Source: Gammaproteobacteria bacterium (GTDB lineage: Bacteria; Pseudomonadota; Gammaproteobacteria; Coxiellales; Coxiellaceae). From it: DNA of 64,000 bases. The stretch spans positions 62,001 to 126,000 of the forward strand of contig JAUIAD010000005.1 of assembly GCA_030425685.1 (NCBI GenBank), given 5' to 3'. Of the stretch, positions 1-9,310 are shown piece by piece. Under the pieces are notes generated by a model, which saw only the letters and a list, made by a program, of their open reading frames with translations, made no database searches and had not been told where the DNA came from. Every line of letters starts with the position of its first letter. Position 1 is the first letter of the stretch. Position numbers and translations under genes: made by a program.

Positions 1-1
1 T

Positions 2-307
2 TTTGTCAGTGCTTTCCAGATTCGTAAAAATAGTGGCGGGCAAGGCAAGTGGTGTGGTGGTGATGGCGTTATACGCCGTTTAATGTTTAATGAAAAGATG
101 ACCGCGTCTATCGTCTCCAATCGACGCATTGTGCCGCCTTATGGTCTCAAAGGTGGTTCACCAGGAAAAGTAGGTGTGAATTATATTGTCCGAGCCGACG
201 GCAATATGGAGGTGCTCGCTAGCCAAGCTGAAGTCACGGTAAATCCCGGTGACATGTTTGTTATAGAAACACCTGGAGGTGGGGGGTATGGACGGTTTTT
301 TAATTGA
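2..307 (+). CDS. Hydantoinase B/5-oxoprolinase family protein, C-terminal part
   Basis: The reading frame is open from the window edge (codons from position 2), so the start lies outside. The visible ~101 residues match the C-terminus of HyuB/oxoprolinase-B proteins: a GGxGxxxGGDGVxR stretch near residues 12-25, then GLKGGSPG, and a closing NPGDMFVIETPGGGGYG. The family hydrolyses cyclic amides such as hydantoins or 5-oxoproline with ATP, in the cytoplasm, usually next to or fused with a HyuA domain. Whether this is a stand-alone subunit or the end of a fused protein cannot be seen. The family call is firm; the substrate is unknown. Confidence 0.85.
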   Translation, partial: FVSAFQIRKNSGGQGKWCGGDGVIRRLMFNEKMTASIVSNRRIVPPYGLKGGSPGKVGVNYIVRADGNMEVLASQAEVTVNPGDMFVIETPGGGGYGRFFN

Positions 308-367
308 TTGGCTGCTCTATTCCGCCCAATCTCGAAATGCTGAGCCTATTAAACGATGATAGATTAT

Positions 368-497
368 CCTTACCTAAAATTGGTTGGCCTCATTGGTAAG
401 GCTGGGCTAGTAATGCCGATGCTGTAAGTTGACAGCAGTTGTTCTAGTGAATTATCCTTACTTAAACAAGGTTAACCTTTTTTAAGTAAGGATAATT
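368..497. promoter_or_regulatory. Palindromic operator region of ATPase 1
   Basis: Two inverted repeats precede the ATPase gene at 499. The first has arms CCTTACC (368-374) and GGTAAGG (395-401). The second has perfect 17-bp arms, 450-466 (AATTATCCTTACTTAAA) and 481-497, around a spacer that itself contains the palindrome AAGGTTAACCTT. The string ATTATCCTTAC occurs at 364 and again at 451. A possible promoter is TTGACA (429-434), 18 bp, TATCCT (453-458), so the palindrome would cover the -10 and start site. The Shine-Dalgarno AAGGA also lies inside the right arm. This is a layout suited to autoregulation. Confidence 0.6.
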
Positions 498-498
498 T

Positions 499-1779
499 GT
501 GATATCCGCCATATTAAGTATAATAAACGAACAAAACCCTTGGCTTCATGATAAAATGGCACCTATTGTAGGCCCCAACGCTTATCTTGAGCGAGAGGCA
601 ATGCCGGCATTGCTGAACCCCGAATGGGACAAGCTTTGGACAATATTGGTTGGGCCAAGGCAATCAGGTAAGACGACGCTGGGCAAGCACCTTAGTCATA
701 GGCTAGTGCAAGAGAAACGCTATAAGACTTTGCTGTACTTGAATTGTGATTATAGTTTAATTTGTGATTGGTTAGCGTCGACTACTTTTATTAGCGATAT
801 TAGAGAAGCTCTGGAACTAGAAAATTACATTTTATTTATTGATGAGGTTCAGCGGCTAGAGTCTCCAGGTTTACTGCTTAAAATCATTGCTGACTTGAAA
901 TTGCCTATTAAAATGATTGCTTCAGGTTCCTCACAGTTGGAAATTAAGAGTAAGGTTACTGAGCACCTTACTGGCCGACAGTTTGAAACGCTTATTCTCC
1001 CGTTGAGTAGTCGTGAGGTTGATTATAAAAAAGATTATCTTTCCATACTGCAATATGGCTCGTACCCACAGGTATATTTAACCACTGAAAAAAGGTTATT
1101 ATTACGTGAGCTTTATAATAGTTATATACAAAAAGATATTATTGACTTTTTGAAAGTTGGTAAGGTCGATGTTATTCAAAAATTAATGGGTTTATTAGCG
1201 CACTGTTCAGGACAGCTTTTGAATTACCAACAATTAGCTGCTGACTGTCAAGTCAGTGCAGATACCATTAAAAACTACCTGGACATCTTACAAAAAACCT
1301 ATGTCGTTGACTTGATTACGCCTTATGTTGGTAATAAAAGAACGGAAATTACATCTAATCCAATTTGTTATTTTATTGATAACGGCTTTCGCAATTTTTC
1401 ATTAGACAATCTTGCCCCCATCGAGAGTAGGACTGATAATGGTTTATTGATTGAGAGCATCGTTTTTCAGGAGATAAGAAAATATCTTGCGGAAAAATAT
1501 CTTGATTGGAAAATACATTATTGGCGCACAAAAGGTGGCGCCGAAGTTGACTTTGTTGTGCAAACGGGATTCGATACGGTCGTTCCTATTGAGGTTAAGT
1601 ACCGTAACATGCCCAAGCCAAAAATTAGCCGCAGTTATCGTTCTTTTTTAGAAGCCTATAAGCCAGACCTAGGGATTATCATAACGAAAAATCAACTGGC
1701 AACCATTGACGTTGATAATACGACAGTGCACTTCATACCGATTGCAGGGTTAACACAAATGTTTAGTGTCTTGAAGTAA
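499..1779 (+). CDS. AAA ATPase with C-terminal DUF4143 nuclease-like domain (copy 1)
   Basis: 426 aa. Walker A is GPRQSGKT (residues 52-59) and Walker B is ILFIDEVQ (about 111-118). A middle segment around residues 235-260 (LLNYQQLAADCQVSADTIKNYL in part) looks like the winged-helix region of this family. The C-terminus has GAEVDFVV followed by IEVKYR, the E-D-ExK pattern of a PD-(D/E)XK-like DUF4143 domain. Function is unknown; such ATPases are widespread and often present in several copies. The start chosen is GTG 499, six bases after an AAGGA lying inside a palindrome; an ATG at residue 20 is an alternative. It is one of four related genes in the window. Confidence 0.85.
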   Translation: MISAILSIINEQNPWLHDKMAPIVGPNAYLEREAMPALLNPEWDKLWTILVGPRQSGKTTLGKHLSHRLVQEKRYKTLLYLNCDYSLICDWLASTTFISDIREALELENYILFIDEVQRLESPGLLLKIIADLKLPIKMIASGSSQLEIKSKVTEHLTGRQFETLILPLSSREVDYKKDYLSILQYGSYPQVYLTTEKRLLLRELYNSYIQKDIIDFLKVGKVDVIQKLMGLLAHCSGQLLNYQQLAADCQVSADTIKNYLDILQKTYVVDLITPYVGNKRTEITSNPICYFIDNGFRNFSLDNLAPIESRTDNGLLIESIVFQEIRKYLAEKYLDWKIHYWRTKGGAEVDFVVQTGFDTVVPIEVKYRNMPKPKISRSYRSFLEAYKPDLGIIITKNQLATIDVDNTTVHFIPIAGLTQMFSVLK

Positions 1780-1826
1780 AATGCTTTGTTGCCCCATCCA
1801 TATAGCAACGCTTTTTAGTGCAACAA

Positions 1827-2420
1827 CTATTTTTTCTTACCCTTATCATTCTCCATCCATTGATAGACCAAAGGAACATTTTGCGCGACCTGATTGATTG
1901 TCGTTACTTTAGGGGCTGTTGCGAGCTTAATATCGCTATCAACACAGAAGCTATTAACAGCACCGACTTGATAAACCCGCTGAACAACAGGGAGGGCTGT
2001 TTGCCGTTTTCCGTTGGTTTTTAGTAATTGTAAGGCTGTGGTGATACTGCCATTGTGCTTATGGCTAAGTGTTTTAATCAGGTATATCTGATTAGCTTTG
2101 GGTATAAAGCTAAAGGCGAAGTGAAGGCGGTCATAACCCACCACATGATCGACAACAATCGTTTTGGGGGTGCCAGCATTAATTAGCATTGGCTTGCCAA
2201 ACATAGGCACTTTAAATGGCTTTTTACAGGTCTTATAATCTTCGCCATCGTAAAGTGCGGCGACATTTTCATTGCTAAACATGTGATTATTAAGAAAGCC
2301 AATCTTTGCATGCGGGCCTTGAGGGGTCGCTTGATAGGTGCTCATCATGGTGCACCCAGTTAATAGTGAAAATGCTACAGTGCTTAACAAAACCTTAAGA
2401 AAATACTTGTTTAACATCAT
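1827..2420 (-). CDS. Predicted lipoprotein, unknown function
   Basis: 197 aa. The N-terminus is a lipoprotein signal: a short charged start, a hydrophobic stretch and the lipobox LLTGC with the acylated Cys at residue 23. The mature part is soluble and probably periplasmic, anchored to a membrane. I do not recognise a domain. AGTAGG lies just upstream of the paired ATG codons. It is divergent from a second small lipoprotein only 47 bp away, so the two may share a control region. No sign of damage. Confidence 0.7.
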   Translation of the reverse strand: MMLNKYFLKVLLSTVAFSLLTGCTMMSTYQATPQGPHAKIGFLNNHMFSNENVAALYDGEDYKTCKKPFKVPMFGKPMLINAGTPKTIVVDHVVGYDRLHFAFSFIPKANQIYLIKTLSHKHNGSITTALQLLKTNGKRQTALPVVQRVYQVGAVNSFCVDSDIKLATAPKVTTINQVAQNVPLVYQWMENDKGKKK

Positions 2421-2467
2421 GGACCTACTGAATAAAAGCGGTTAAAATTGGCAAAAATCTTATCAAT

Positions 2468-2914
2468 ATGGTGTATAAAATGCAAATATTAATGCGTATA
2501 TTGCTCGTTTTCACTCTAACGATATTGACGGCCGCTTGCGTAACCTACACGCCTTATCAAAAGGCAACAGCAACGTCTTTTACCGGTGGTTATTCTGATA
2601 AACCAGCAGCGAATGGTTTCACTAAGGTGAGCTTTGCTGGCAATGGTTATCTTAGTGCTGGCTTGGCACAGCGTTATGTCTTGCTACGTGCAGCCCAGCT
2701 AGGGCAACAAAAATCTAAACGCTATTTTTCATTGTATACTTCGTTAGAAGACGCTGTTAAAGGTAGAAAATCGCAAATGCCAATAACAGTGCAACAATTT
2801 AATACCCAGTCAGCCTACGCCTATGTTAAGTATCATCAGCACTATACAAAAGGCGATATGTCAGTGAAACAGACTTACAATAACTATAAACAATTTTTGC
2901 ATTACCATGGTTAA
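2468..2914 (+). CDS. Small lipoprotein resembling the CC0125/CC1285 family
   Basis: 148 aa. Signal peptide with lipobox LTAAC (Cys24). The mature part contains GGYSDKP, then VSFAGNGYLS and YVLLRAAQL, the pattern I associate with small CC0125/CC1285-type lipoproteins (function unknown). In-frame ATGs at 2480 and 2492 are alternative starts and all keep the hydrophobic core. The 3' end overlaps the next lipoprotein gene by 8 bp, indicating translational coupling and a joint envelope role. Confidence 0.65.
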   Translation: MVYKMQILMRILLVFTLTILTAACVTYTPYQKATATSFTGGYSDKPAANGFTKVSFAGNGYLSAGLAQRYVLLRAAQLGQQKSKRYFSLYTSLEDAVKGRKSQMPITVQQFNTQSAYAYVKYHQHYTKGDMSVKQTYNNYKQFLHYHG

Positions 2915-3344
2915 ACAAAAATATAGACTCTTAACAAGCGTTAGCGTATTAATAGTAATAACATGCTTATTAAATGCTTGCGTTAACACTCCTAAATTTA
3001 ATATGCAGGCTGAGCAGCCATCTGCATGGATTGATGTTAGCTCGCTTGATAGCCCTGAAATCAATATCCAGCAGCAGTGGTATACGTTAGTAAAAAATGC
3101 CAAAGGGATGGCGAGAATTCCCGCTGGTCATCGTATTCTATTGGCAAATAACTATATTGCGACCATGGTTAACTATTCTGGTGTAAATAACTATAATGCT
3201 TGCCACGCTAAAGTAAGTTTTATTCCTCTAGCGCATCGGCGATATTTTGCCAGCTTTGCGCTACGTAAAACTTCATGTGTTCTCAATGTGTTTAGACAGT
3301 CTAAACGTGATGGAAAACTAAGCATAGAGCCGACAAAGAAATAA
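2907..3344 (+). CDS. Small lipoprotein, unknown function
   Basis: 145 aa. N-terminal signal with lipobox LLNAC (Cys25). The mature region has no domain I recognise; it contains two further cysteines (in YNACHAK and KTSCVLNV) that could form a disulphide in the periplasm. The ATG overlaps the previous lipoprotein gene by 8 bp, so the two form a transcriptional unit. It shares small size and envelope targeting with its two neighbours, but I see no clear sequence similarity between them. Confidence 0.65.
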   Translation: MVKQKYRLLTSVSVLIVITCLLNACVNTPKFNMQAEQPSAWIDVSSLDSPEINIQQQWYTLVKNAKGMARIPAGHRILLANNYIATMVNYSGVNNYNACHAKVSFIPLAHRRYFASFALRKTSCVLNVFRQSKRDGKLSIEPTKK

Positions 3345-3719
3345 TGGTATCGCCAATATAGAAATGAACTCAACCACCATAAATCTATGACCTAGCAAAA
3401 TTCTTGGATCCGGCTTTTCGTAGGGGCGCAGCATGCTGCGCCCGCAAACCTCCGCCAGCAGCCAACCCATGCAGGCACAACATATCCCCCCCTACGGATT
3501 TTTTCAGGCATCAATCACCTATCAATTAACTTATTACTTGCCACTCAACTATTCTGGCGGCGTTTCTGGCCAGCCCATAAAGCAAAAAAGCCACGGAACC
3601 ACAGCCAAACAAATTTTCAAATATTGGTCTATTAGTAAGAATATGGTGTACAGTAGTTGTAATTGAAATGAAAACCTATCTTCTATAAACTGCCAAAGTT
3701 TATTCGGTAGGCAATTATA
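3345..3719. other. Gene-free stretch with a GC-rich perfect palindrome
   Basis: No gene is supported here. A perfect 20-bp palindrome GGGCGCAGCATGCTGCGCCC lies at 3424-3443, much richer in GC than its surroundings and like a REP-type element. The rest is AT-rich and leads into the weak ribosome-binding region of the glycosyltransferase gene. A 77-codon open frame over the palindrome looks fortuitous. Confidence 0.5.
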
Positions 3720-5180
3720 TTGGATGTTAGCTATATGGTTCTTGATTTATACAAATTTTCACAAAAAGGCCGCGCATATCTTTTCACCTTCGTGCTGTTA
3801 TTGTGTGCTTTTATTGTTATCTTTAATCAACCCTTTCACGAAGTGTTTTATTACTGGAGCTGGGGGCAGCATTTAGCGCTTAGCTATTATGATGGCCCAC
3901 CCATGGTGGCCTATATTTTAAGGCTGGTCAGCGAGATCTTTGGCAGCTCTGTCTATACGCTTAATGCCCTAGCCGTGGTAAGCAATTTACTAATTGCCTA
4001 CTATATCTATAGTCTGTCTAAGCAAATGTTCAGTCACCAAGTTGGTTGGGTAGCGGCATTGATGTGGCTACTAACACCAATGTTGTTCGTACAATTCGGA
4101 ATGAAGTTTGTCTACGATACCCCGGCGGCGTTGTTTTGGATGGCAACGATATTTTATTTTTACTCATTTCACCGTTCAGGCAAGTTGCGCTATCTATATA
4201 TTGCAGCAGTCTGCTCTGGGTGTATGATGTTGTCGAAGTATACCGGCATATTGCTTTTTGCAGCGATTTTTTTACTGATGGTGTTTTCTAAACATTACCG
4301 CCATCATCTAAAAAATAAGCATCTTTACTTTTCTATCCTCCTGGCCTTAGCGGTCTTTTCGCCGGTGATCATTTGGAATATCCGTAATGGTTTTGCCTCT
4401 TTTGCCTATCAGTGGCATCATGGCACGCACCCGAGTGCTAATTATTTTCATATACTGCATTATGTTAAGCAGACCTTTGACCAATACCTTTCTTTCTTTT
4501 TTCTCTTTCTCGTGGTCATCGCTTTTAATATCAGGAAAATATTTTCCAATGCAGACACAGAGCTCCTTATTTACTGCTCTTTGGTACCCTATATCTTTTT
4601 CCTTGTCGTTTCTCCCTTTAATTATGCTTATAATTGGAATGAAACCTATTTTTTAACCGCCGTAATTTTAGCAGCATATTTTTGTCAAAATATTAAAATC
4701 TTAAAGATACTCACGAATGTAAGTCTTTGGATTTGTCTTCTTGTCGTAACATTAATAACCGCCGCTGTTACGACCGGAGGAAAAGGCTTCCATGTTGAGC
4801 TACAAACCTGGCAGAGAACAGCTGCTGCCAAACAAATGAATAAAATCTATGACGGTAAGTCCCCCATTGTTTCTGATAGCCTGATGGGAGATTTGCTGAC
4901 ATTCTATTTGCATGGCCAGCCAACGATTTATTCCTTGTACTTTGGCAATCAAAATTGGTATTGGTCACAATCTTTTTTAAAGCAAATGAAGCAAAGAAAG
5001 CTTAAAAAAGTATACTATGGAACGACAGAAACCAATGATAGCGCCGTTAGAAAGTATTTCGATAATTGTCGCCTAGCATTAACAACAAGCTCGTCTTCGA
5101 CCAGGCATGTGTCATTCTCGACTAATAATTCATACAGTAAATTCTATGTTTATGAATGCACTAATAAGCAAAAAAGATAG
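3720..5180 (+). CDS. GT39-like membrane glycosyltransferase
   Basis: 486 aa, a polytopic inner-membrane protein with roughly ten hydrophobic segments. The first periplasmic loop (FHEVFYYWSWGQHLALSYY, then DGPPMVAYI, about residues 40-70) is the conserved catalytic-loop region of PMT/ArnT-like (GT39) enzymes, which transfer sugars from polyprenyl-phosphate carriers. In this family an acidic residue near that loop is catalytic. Acceptor and sugar are unknown; lipid A, glycan or protein modification are all possible. The start is uncertain: TTG 3720 or ATG 3735, with only weak Shine-Dalgarno sequences. It appears to be monocistronic. Confidence 0.75.
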   Translation: MDVSYMVLDLYKFSQKGRAYLFTFVLLLCAFIVIFNQPFHEVFYYWSWGQHLALSYYDGPPMVAYILRLVSEIFGSSVYTLNALAVVSNLLIAYYIYSLSKQMFSHQVGWVAALMWLLTPMLFVQFGMKFVYDTPAALFWMATIFYFYSFHRSGKLRYLYIAAVCSGCMMLSKYTGILLFAAIFLLMVFSKHYRHHLKNKHLYFSILLALAVFSPVIIWNIRNGFASFAYQWHHGTHPSANYFHILHYVKQTFDQYLSFFFLFLVVIAFNIRKIFSNADTELLIYCSLVPYIFFLVVSPFNYAYNWNETYFLTAVILAAYFCQNIKILKILTNVSLWICLLVVTLITAAVTTGGKGFHVELQTWQRTAAAKQMNKIYDGKSPIVSDSLMGDLLTFYLHGQPTIYSLYFGNQNWYWSQSFLKQMKQRKLKKVYYGTTETNDSAVRKYFDNCRLALTTSSSSTRHVSFSTNNSYSKFYVYECTNKQKR

Positions 5181-5211
5181 GGTAATAACAGCAAAAATTG
5201 TTAACACTTTT

Positions 5212-5240
5212 GCACCTTGAGCTAATCTGCTTCAAGGTGC
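5212..5240 (+). terminator. Hairpin downstream of the glycosyltransferase gene
   Basis: GCACCTTGA (5212-5220) pairs with TCAAGGTGC (5232-5240) over an 11-nt loop, about 30 bp after the stop codon. There is no U-run after the stem, so this is a weak terminator candidate or another hairpin repeat. Confidence 0.35.
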
Positions 5241-5310
5241 GCAAGCTAAAAGTCAAGCAACATACCTTAAGCTGATACTTAAACCGCATCGACAAAAGTG
5301 AGAAAAACGA

Positions 5311-5421
5311 GCAGGAGGGAAGGAGGGTCTTTTGCAAAGCTGACAAAAACAGGAAGTTTTTGTCAGAGCGATCCAGGGATGGAAACCAGCGCCTTTGCAA
5401 AAGACCCTCCTTCCCTCCTGC
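5311..5421 (+). repeat. Dispersed palindromic repeat R1, copy 1
   Basis: Arms of about 30 bp (5311-5340 and 5391-5421) are perfect reverse complements apart from one extra G. They enclose an inner hairpin TGACAAAAAC-AGGAA-GTTTTTGTCA (5341-5365) and a short linker. A second copy lies inverted at 39695-39805, and a flank-only fragment at 51766-51828. Homology continues past the right arm (CGTCGGAG and following). No coding capacity; it looks like a MITE or structured repeat. Confidence 0.8.
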
Positions 5422-5590
5422 GTCGGAGCTTAACCGTACTCTTTTCACTTGTTTCACCGCTTTCCTTTGCGCAAAATAATGCGAAGACAAATAAAGAAAA
5501 AATAAGGAGTTGCTGAGGAGAAGGAGCCGCGGTTAAGAGATCCCAGCTTGCGCTGGGATGACGATGAATTTGTAGAGTAAGCAGCGAGCT

Positions 5591-6400
5591 CTATTCATGA
5601 TGAGAACCTTCCGTAATATAGGCCTGAGTGCGAGCATCACTAGGCGCACTAAAGAATGTAGCAGTATCATTGTATTCAATAATTTTCCCCTGATACAAAT
5701 AAGCCGTATAATCCGTAATACGTTTAGCTTGCGCCATATTATGTGTCACCATCACAACAGTATAGTGTTTTGATAACTCAACAATTAGCTGCTCGATCTT
5801 TTGCGTAGAGATCGGGTCTAAAGCAGCCGTTGGTTCGTCAAGCAAAATCACCTCCGGATTAATAGCAATAGTGCGCGCAATACAAAGACGTTGCTGCTGC
5901 CCACCAGACAAGCGATTAGCATTTTTATTCAAATCATTTTTAACTTCATCCCATAAAGCCGCTTGTTTTAAAGCACGCTTAACACGTATGGCAATTTCCT
6001 TTTTAGAAATTTTTTCATGCAGTTTAATGGCAAAAGCAATATTGTCAAAGATAGACATCGGAAAGGGTGTTGGCTTTTGAAATACCATACCAATTTGCGC
6101 ACGCAATTTATTAAGATCTTGATGAGAGTTTAAAATATCGGTGTTATTAAACCAGATCTTACCGTATGCTTTCTGTTCAGGATACAAACGATAAATTAAA
6201 TTCAGTGTGCGCAACAAAGTCGATTTACCAGAGCCCGAGGCGCCAATTAAAGCCGTAATGCGATTACGCTTAATAGGCAATGACACATTCGAGAGAATCT
6301 TTTGTTCATTATAATAGAAATCCAAGTGATCGATCTCAACACAGTTAGCGACACTTTCACGTTGTGGGATAACATCTGCAGTATTTTTAATGGCGCGCAT
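5591..6400 (-). CDS. pstB: Phosphate ABC transporter ATP-binding protein PstB
   Basis: 269 aa, usual length. Walker A GASGSGKST (about 53-61), Q-loop in MVFQKPTPFPMSI, signature LSGGQQQR, Walker B VILLDEPT, and the switch His in VMVTHNM. It energises high-affinity phosphate uptake at the inner membrane with PstCA and the binding protein PstS. The start codon overlaps the pstA stop (TAATG), so translation is coupled. In many gammaproteobacteria phoU follows pstB; here a repeat-rich gap follows and no phoU is seen. Confidence 0.97.
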   Translation of the reverse strand: MRAIKNTADVIPQRESVANCVEIDHLDFYYNEQKILSNVSLPIKRNRITALIGASGSGKSTLLRTLNLIYRLYPEQKAYGKIWFNNTDILNSHQDLNKLRAQIGMVFQKPTPFPMSIFDNIAFAIKLHEKISKKEIAIRVKRALKQAALWDEVKNDLNKNANRLSGGQQQRLCIARTIAINPEVILLDEPTAALDPISTQKIEQLIVELSKHYTVVMVTHNMAQAKRITDYTAYLYQGKIIEYNDTATFFSAPSDARTQAYITEGSHHE

Positions 6401-7239
6401 TACACTGACCCCTTGTTTTTCATTAATAACTTAGACACGATAGATAAAATGCAGACGCTTAAGGTAATAAGTAAAGCGCCTGCCCAAGCAAGTTGTTGCC
6501 AATCAGCATAAGGGCTCATCGCATATTGATAGATAACCACTGGTAAGCTAGCAACCGGTTTATTTAAGGCAAAACTTGAGAATTGGTTGTTAAGCGACGT
6601 GAATAATAACGGCGCCGTCTCACCCAAGATTCTGGCAATTGCCAATAGGATTCCAGTAAAAATGCCTTGATAGACTGATTTCATAATAATCTTTAACAAC
6701 ATTTTCCAATAAGGCGCGCCCAAAGATAACGCCGCTTCACGCAGATTTTGCGGCACAATTTCCAGCATATCTTCACAGGTACGCACAATAATCGGCAAAG
6801 CAATAATCGCTAATGCAATGCTACCCGCAAAGGCAGAAAAATGATGAAAGGGTTTAACCAGGACAGAATAACAAAACAAACCAATAATAATGGACGGGGC
6901 ACTCAATAATACATCATTAACAAAACGAATAACTTTAGCAATGCGTTTCCCCGCCGAAAACTCAGATAAATAAGTTGCAATAATAATACCAATAGGGGTG
7001 GCAACAACAACCGCCAAACCTGTCATCAGCAAGGTGCCAACAATAGCATTACGTAAGCCACCCGCTGCACCAGGGGCCGGCGTTACTTTACTAAAGAAAG
7101 ACCAATGTAATAGCCCATGGTACCCTTTGCTGATAAGTGTCCACAACAAGCTAGCAATGGTTGCCAAAACAGCAAGCAAAGCAACGTAGCATAACAAGGT
7201 AAATAGACGATCTTTTTGTTTGCGAAAGTAATAACGCAT
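6400..7239 (-). CDS. pstA: Phosphate ABC transporter permease PstA
   Basis: 279 aa with about six hydrophobic segments. The family's GAAGGLRNAIVGTLLMTG segment is near residues 57-74, and the cytoplasmic EAALSLGAPYWK loop (the EAA motif contacting PstB) is near 168-179. It forms the inner-membrane channel with PstC. Both ends overlap neighbours by one base (TAATG type), so pstC-pstA-pstB are translated as a coupled set. Confidence 0.95.
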   Translation of the reverse strand: MRYYFRKQKDRLFTLLCYVALLAVLATIASLLWTLISKGYHGLLHWSFFSKVTPAPGAAGGLRNAIVGTLLMTGLAVVVATPIGIIIATYLSEFSAGKRIAKVIRFVNDVLLSAPSIIIGLFCYSVLVKPFHHFSAFAGSIALAIIALPIIVRTCEDMLEIVPQNLREAALSLGAPYWKMLLKIIMKSVYQGIFTGILLAIARILGETAPLLFTSLNNQFSSFALNKPVASLPVVIYQYAMSPYADWQQLAWAGALLITLSVCILSIVSKLLMKNKGSV

Positions 7240-8147
7240 TAGTGTTCAACCCTATTTAATAATAGCCTGGCAATAATAATAGTCGTAAACGTTATGCCAA
7301 CAAGAATTAATGCCAAGCCCATAATCGACGAGCTATAAAGCTTGCCCGTTGCTTCCGTAAATTCATTGGCAATAGTAGAAGCGATAGTGTTGCCTGGCAT
7401 AAAAAGCGACGAAGATAATAAATGCGTATTACCAATCACAAAGGTAACCGCCATGGTTTCGCCAAGCGCGCGCCCTAATCCCAAAATAACGCTGCCGATA
7501 ATACCCGAACGCAAGAAGGGCAATTGAATTTTTTTAACAATCTCATAACGAGTAGCGCCAGTAGCATAACCTGACTCGGTTAGCAAAGGCGGCACTTTGG
7601 CAAAAAGATTAATCATCATATTGGCCAGCAAAGGAATGATCATTATCGCCAACACAACCCCAGCGGTAAAAACGCCAATGCCCATAGCAGGGCCATTAAA
7701 CAAGGGGCCGATTAAAGGAAGTTGACCCAAGGTGTTCGTAAGAAAAGGTTGCACATGCACTGCTAAAAATGGCGCCAAAATAAAGAGCCCCCACATACCA
7801 TAAATAATACTAGGTATGCCCGCTAAAATTTGCAAAGCAAAACCAACACCGCCAGAAAGTTTTTTCGGCAAAATATTGCTGGTTAACGCCGCAATAGCCA
7901 GGCTAATAGGCAAAGCAATAATAACAGCAATAGCAGAAGTAACCAGCGTACCAATAATAGCCGTCAAAGCACCAAACTGATTAGTAATCGGATTCCAATC
8001 AGTATGCGTAATAAATTTTAAATGGAAGGTATGCCAGGTAAGATGGCTGTTAATCATCAAAGAAATAACAATAGCAATAAAAAGAAAAAGCAGTCCAACA
8101 CCAATGGTTTTGCTAGACTGCGATAATAGCCGATCACTTAAACGCAT
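7239..8147 (-). CDS. pstC: Phosphate ABC transporter permease PstC
   Basis: 302 aa with about six membrane segments. PstC hallmarks include the long first periplasmic region with ITNQFGALTAIIGTLVTS, then ILAGIPSIIYGMWG, and an EAA-type loop ESGYATGATRYEI. It pairs with PstA. It is separated from pstS by 154 bp that contain a decayed palindromic repeat, so it may depend on read-through from the pstS promoter or on a promoter of its own. Confidence 0.95.
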   Translation of the reverse strand: MRLSDRLLSQSSKTIGVGLLFLFIAIVISLMINSHLTWHTFHLKFITHTDWNPITNQFGALTAIIGTLVTSAIAVIIALPISLAIAALTSNILPKKLSGGVGFALQILAGIPSIIYGMWGLFILAPFLAVHVQPFLTNTLGQLPLIGPLFNGPAMGIGVFTAGVVLAIMIIPLLANMMINLFAKVPPLLTESGYATGATRYEIVKKIQLPFLRSGIIGSVILGLGRALGETMAVTFVIGNTHLLSSSLFMPGNTIASTIANEFTEATGKLYSSSIMGLALILVGITFTTIIIARLLLNRVEH

Positions 8148-8223
8148 AAGAAAAATGTATCCTATAAAATAGTCATTAAGCCACTAAACTAAATACTGTC
8201 TCCAAACCAGAACGCTCAAAACA

Positions 8224-8265
8224 ACCTTGGCGTTCTTATCCCCCCTCTGCGACTTTGCGTGAAAC
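8224..8265. repeat. Partial copy of palindromic repeat R4
   Basis: In the pstS-pstC gap, a degenerate stretch (CCTTGGCG ... CTCTGCGACTTTGCGTGAAA) matches one arm and part of the centre of the complete palindrome at 53227-53318. The pairing arm is missing, so this looks like a decayed copy. Confidence 0.5.
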
Positions 8266-8301
8266 AACTCAAGCCAACTAATATCTTTTCCCATCAAAGC
8301 A

Positions 8302-9273
8302 TTACTCCGCAGAAATAGGCACATAATCAAGTTTAACCGCAGCAGCACTACCATGCTCCCGACACCATTTAAAAAAGTCATTCACTTGCGCATTGGTTTT
8401 TGCAAATTGCTTCCCTTGTGGCACTAACACAAAAGTCGTTGCATCAATAGGCCAGCTTTTAGCACCCGGTTGATTGGTAAGTAGCAGATTAAAGTTTTTC
8501 ACCGCATGCCAGTTTGCATGATGCGCCGCAGCCATAAAGCTATTAGGTGTTGGTGCAACAAACTTGCCATCATGGTTTTTCAATTTAATGGTATTTAAAT
8601 GATTTTGTGCCGCATAACTATACTCAACATAGCCAATGCTACCCGGAAGGTGCTGTGCAAACATAGCGACGCCACTATTTCCCTTTGCGCCAATACCCGT
8701 AGGCCACGCTAAGGTGGTGCCGGTGCCCACTTTGCTTTTCCACAAAGGGCTAACTTGCGATAAGTAATTAGCAAAGTTAAAGGTGGTGCCAGAGCCATCA
8801 GCGCGATGCAATGGCGTAATTGTTAGACTAGGCAGCTGCAATTTTGGGTTAAGCTTTTGAATCGCAGGATCATTCCACTTTTTAATCTTACCCAGATAGA
8901 TATTGGCAAGCGTTTCGCCATCAAGCTTTAATTGATTTGATGGAATGCCAGGCAAGGAAACGGTAACGACAATGCCACCAGAGACCAAAGGAAACTGTTT
9001 CCAGTGCATTTTGCTTAAGGTATCAGAGGACTGCGGCATATCAACAGCAGCAAAGTTGATGGTGTTCTGCTTAAGCTGCTGTAAACCACCACCAGAGCCA
9101 ATGGATTGATAGTTAAGCTCGGCATGCGTCTTATTCTGATAATCCGTCGCCCAGCGAGCCATAAGAGGATAGACAAATGAAGAGCCAGCACCGGTTATTT
9201 GCGTGGTATTTGCCGCCAATGCAGCCACAGGGCTTAGCGCTAAAACAGCACAAAAAACAATCAATTTCTTCAT
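8302..9273 (-). CDS. pstS: Phosphate-binding periplasmic protein PstS
   Basis: 323 aa. Signal peptide at 1-21 ending AALAA, no lipobox, so soluble periplasmic. Phosphate-binding hallmarks follow: TGAGSSFVYPL, SIGSGGG, AVDMPQ, and HRADGSGTTF, with Ser/Thr/Arg/Asp residues expected to hold phosphate. It delivers phosphate to PstCA. A Pho box and -10 lie 38-71 bp upstream of its start, so phosphate starvation through PhoB should induce it. It is first in the pst cluster. Confidence 0.97.
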   Translation of the reverse strand: MKKLIVFCAVLALSPVAALAANTTQITGAGSSFVYPLMARWATDYQNKTHAELNYQSIGSGGGLQQLKQNTINFAAVDMPQSSDTLSKMHWKQFPLVSGGIVVTVSLPGIPSNQLKLDGETLANIYLGKIKKWNDPAIQKLNPKLQLPSLTITPLHRADGSGTTFNFANYLSQVSPLWKSKVGTGTTLAWPTGIGAKGNSGVAMFAQHLPGSIGYVEYSYAAQNHLNTIKLKNHDGKFVAPTPNSFMAAAHHANWHAVKNFNLLLTNQPGAKSWPIDATTFVLVPQGKQFAKTNAQVNDFFKWCREHGSAAAVKLDYVPISAE

Positions 9274-9310
9274 TTATCACCTCACCTTAGGGTCTTTCTA
9301 TCAGCTCAAG

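Noticed and set aside
3433-3666. 77-codon frame after the lipoprotein genes
   Set aside because: It overlaps a perfect palindrome, has no ribosome-binding site and no protein-like features.
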